DNA from: Metabacillus mangrovi
GTDB taxonomy: Bacteria > Bacillota > Bacilli > Bacillales > Bacillaceae
Length of the DNA: 64,000 bases
Assembly: GCF_009711125.1 (NCBI RefSeq)
Contig: NZ_WMIB01000005.1
Location: 1-64,000, forward strand
Direction: 5' to 3'
The translations under genes were made by a program, and so were the position numbers. Positions 63,940 to 64,000 of this stretch are shown here, piece by piece; within the stretch, counting starts at the first letter, position 1, and each line of letters opens with the position of its first letter. The notes under the pieces were generated by a model. It ran no database searches and was not told the origin of the DNA. It saw only the letters and a program-made list of their open reading frames with translations.

Positions 63940-64000
63940 TTACACATTCAGCTTAGAATGGACCCCAAGGACCTCTTTCATTATTGTGAGGGCTGTGCCG
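63940..64000 (-). CDS. 3' end of an upstream gene (probably argD)
   Basis: The last 19 codons are visible, ending LTIMKEVLGVHSKLNV and a TAA at 63942-63940. In B. subtilis argD precedes carA, and a C-terminal TIMKEVL-type helix fits, but 19 residues are too few to identify the gene. Partial, cut by the window edge. Confidence 0.45.
   Translation of the reverse strand, partial: GTALTIMKEVLGVHSKLNV

Overview
This 64 kb window is chromosomal DNA of an endospore-forming Firmicute of the family Bacillaceae. The gene order is largely that of the Bacillus subtilis yjaU-yjcJ/argF-metC region in reverse. Spore-coat genes, an S-box, a Trp T-box, FapR boxes and the sRNA RoxS all support this. Protein resemblance to B. 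subtilis is strong but clearly not that of the same species. I cannot fix the genus.

Layout: (0-5 kb) metI-metC under a SAM riboswitch, then yjcH-yjcG-yjcF. (5-11 kb) A DUF421 membrane protein, csaA with a small unknown gene, the UvrD-like helicase yjcD, and a secreted M28 aminopeptidase. (11-17 kb) A sporulation island: spoVIF, yjcZ, small unknown genes, yjcA, cotV-cotW-cotX, cotY, cotZ and cotO. Several members carry sigma-K-like promoters. CotY and cotZ are separated by about 1.2 kb of repetitive non-coding DNA. (17-24 kb) purU, an XRE regulator with two small membrane proteins, fabI, the antiporter yjbQ, mgtE, prpE. (24-26 kb) An accessory methyltransferase cassette followed by a large repeat array. 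(26-31 kb) yjbO-nadK-sasB (RelQ), yjbL, yjbK, yjbJ, truncated haemoglobin yjbI and the Spx adaptor spxH. (32-33.5 kb) A PH-domain/membrane protein pair, a second copy of the same repeat, and the sRNA roxS. (33.6-41.6 kb) yizD, pepF, coiA, cls, mecA, yjbE, spx, yjbC. (41.7-49 kb) A DUF4015 glycosidase-like protein and the oligopeptide permease oppABCDF. (49-58 kb) DUF3899, trpS, yjbA, yjaZ, fabF, fabHA, yjzB, comZ, yjaV, yjaU. (58-64 kb) yjzD, yjzC, argF, carB, carA and the tail of another, probably arginine, gene.

Functional themes are: regulated proteolysis and competence (spx, spxH, mecA, coiA, comZ, opp); FapR-controlled fatty-acid synthesis (fabI, fabHA, fabF); Met, Arg and Trp supply controlled by S-box, ARG box and T-box; and spore-coat assembly.

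The most unusual content is non-coding. A composite dyad repeat has CGGTCTC/GAGACCG motifs at an invariant 50-70-50 bp spacing; there are three tandem copies at 25.5-26.1 kb and one at 33.1 kb. A TCGccGATATAT family has an exact 20 bp period (15.3 kb and 0.1 kb). There is a 127 bp tandem duplication at 53.6 kb. The three largest arrays sit where the gene order departs from B. subtilis.
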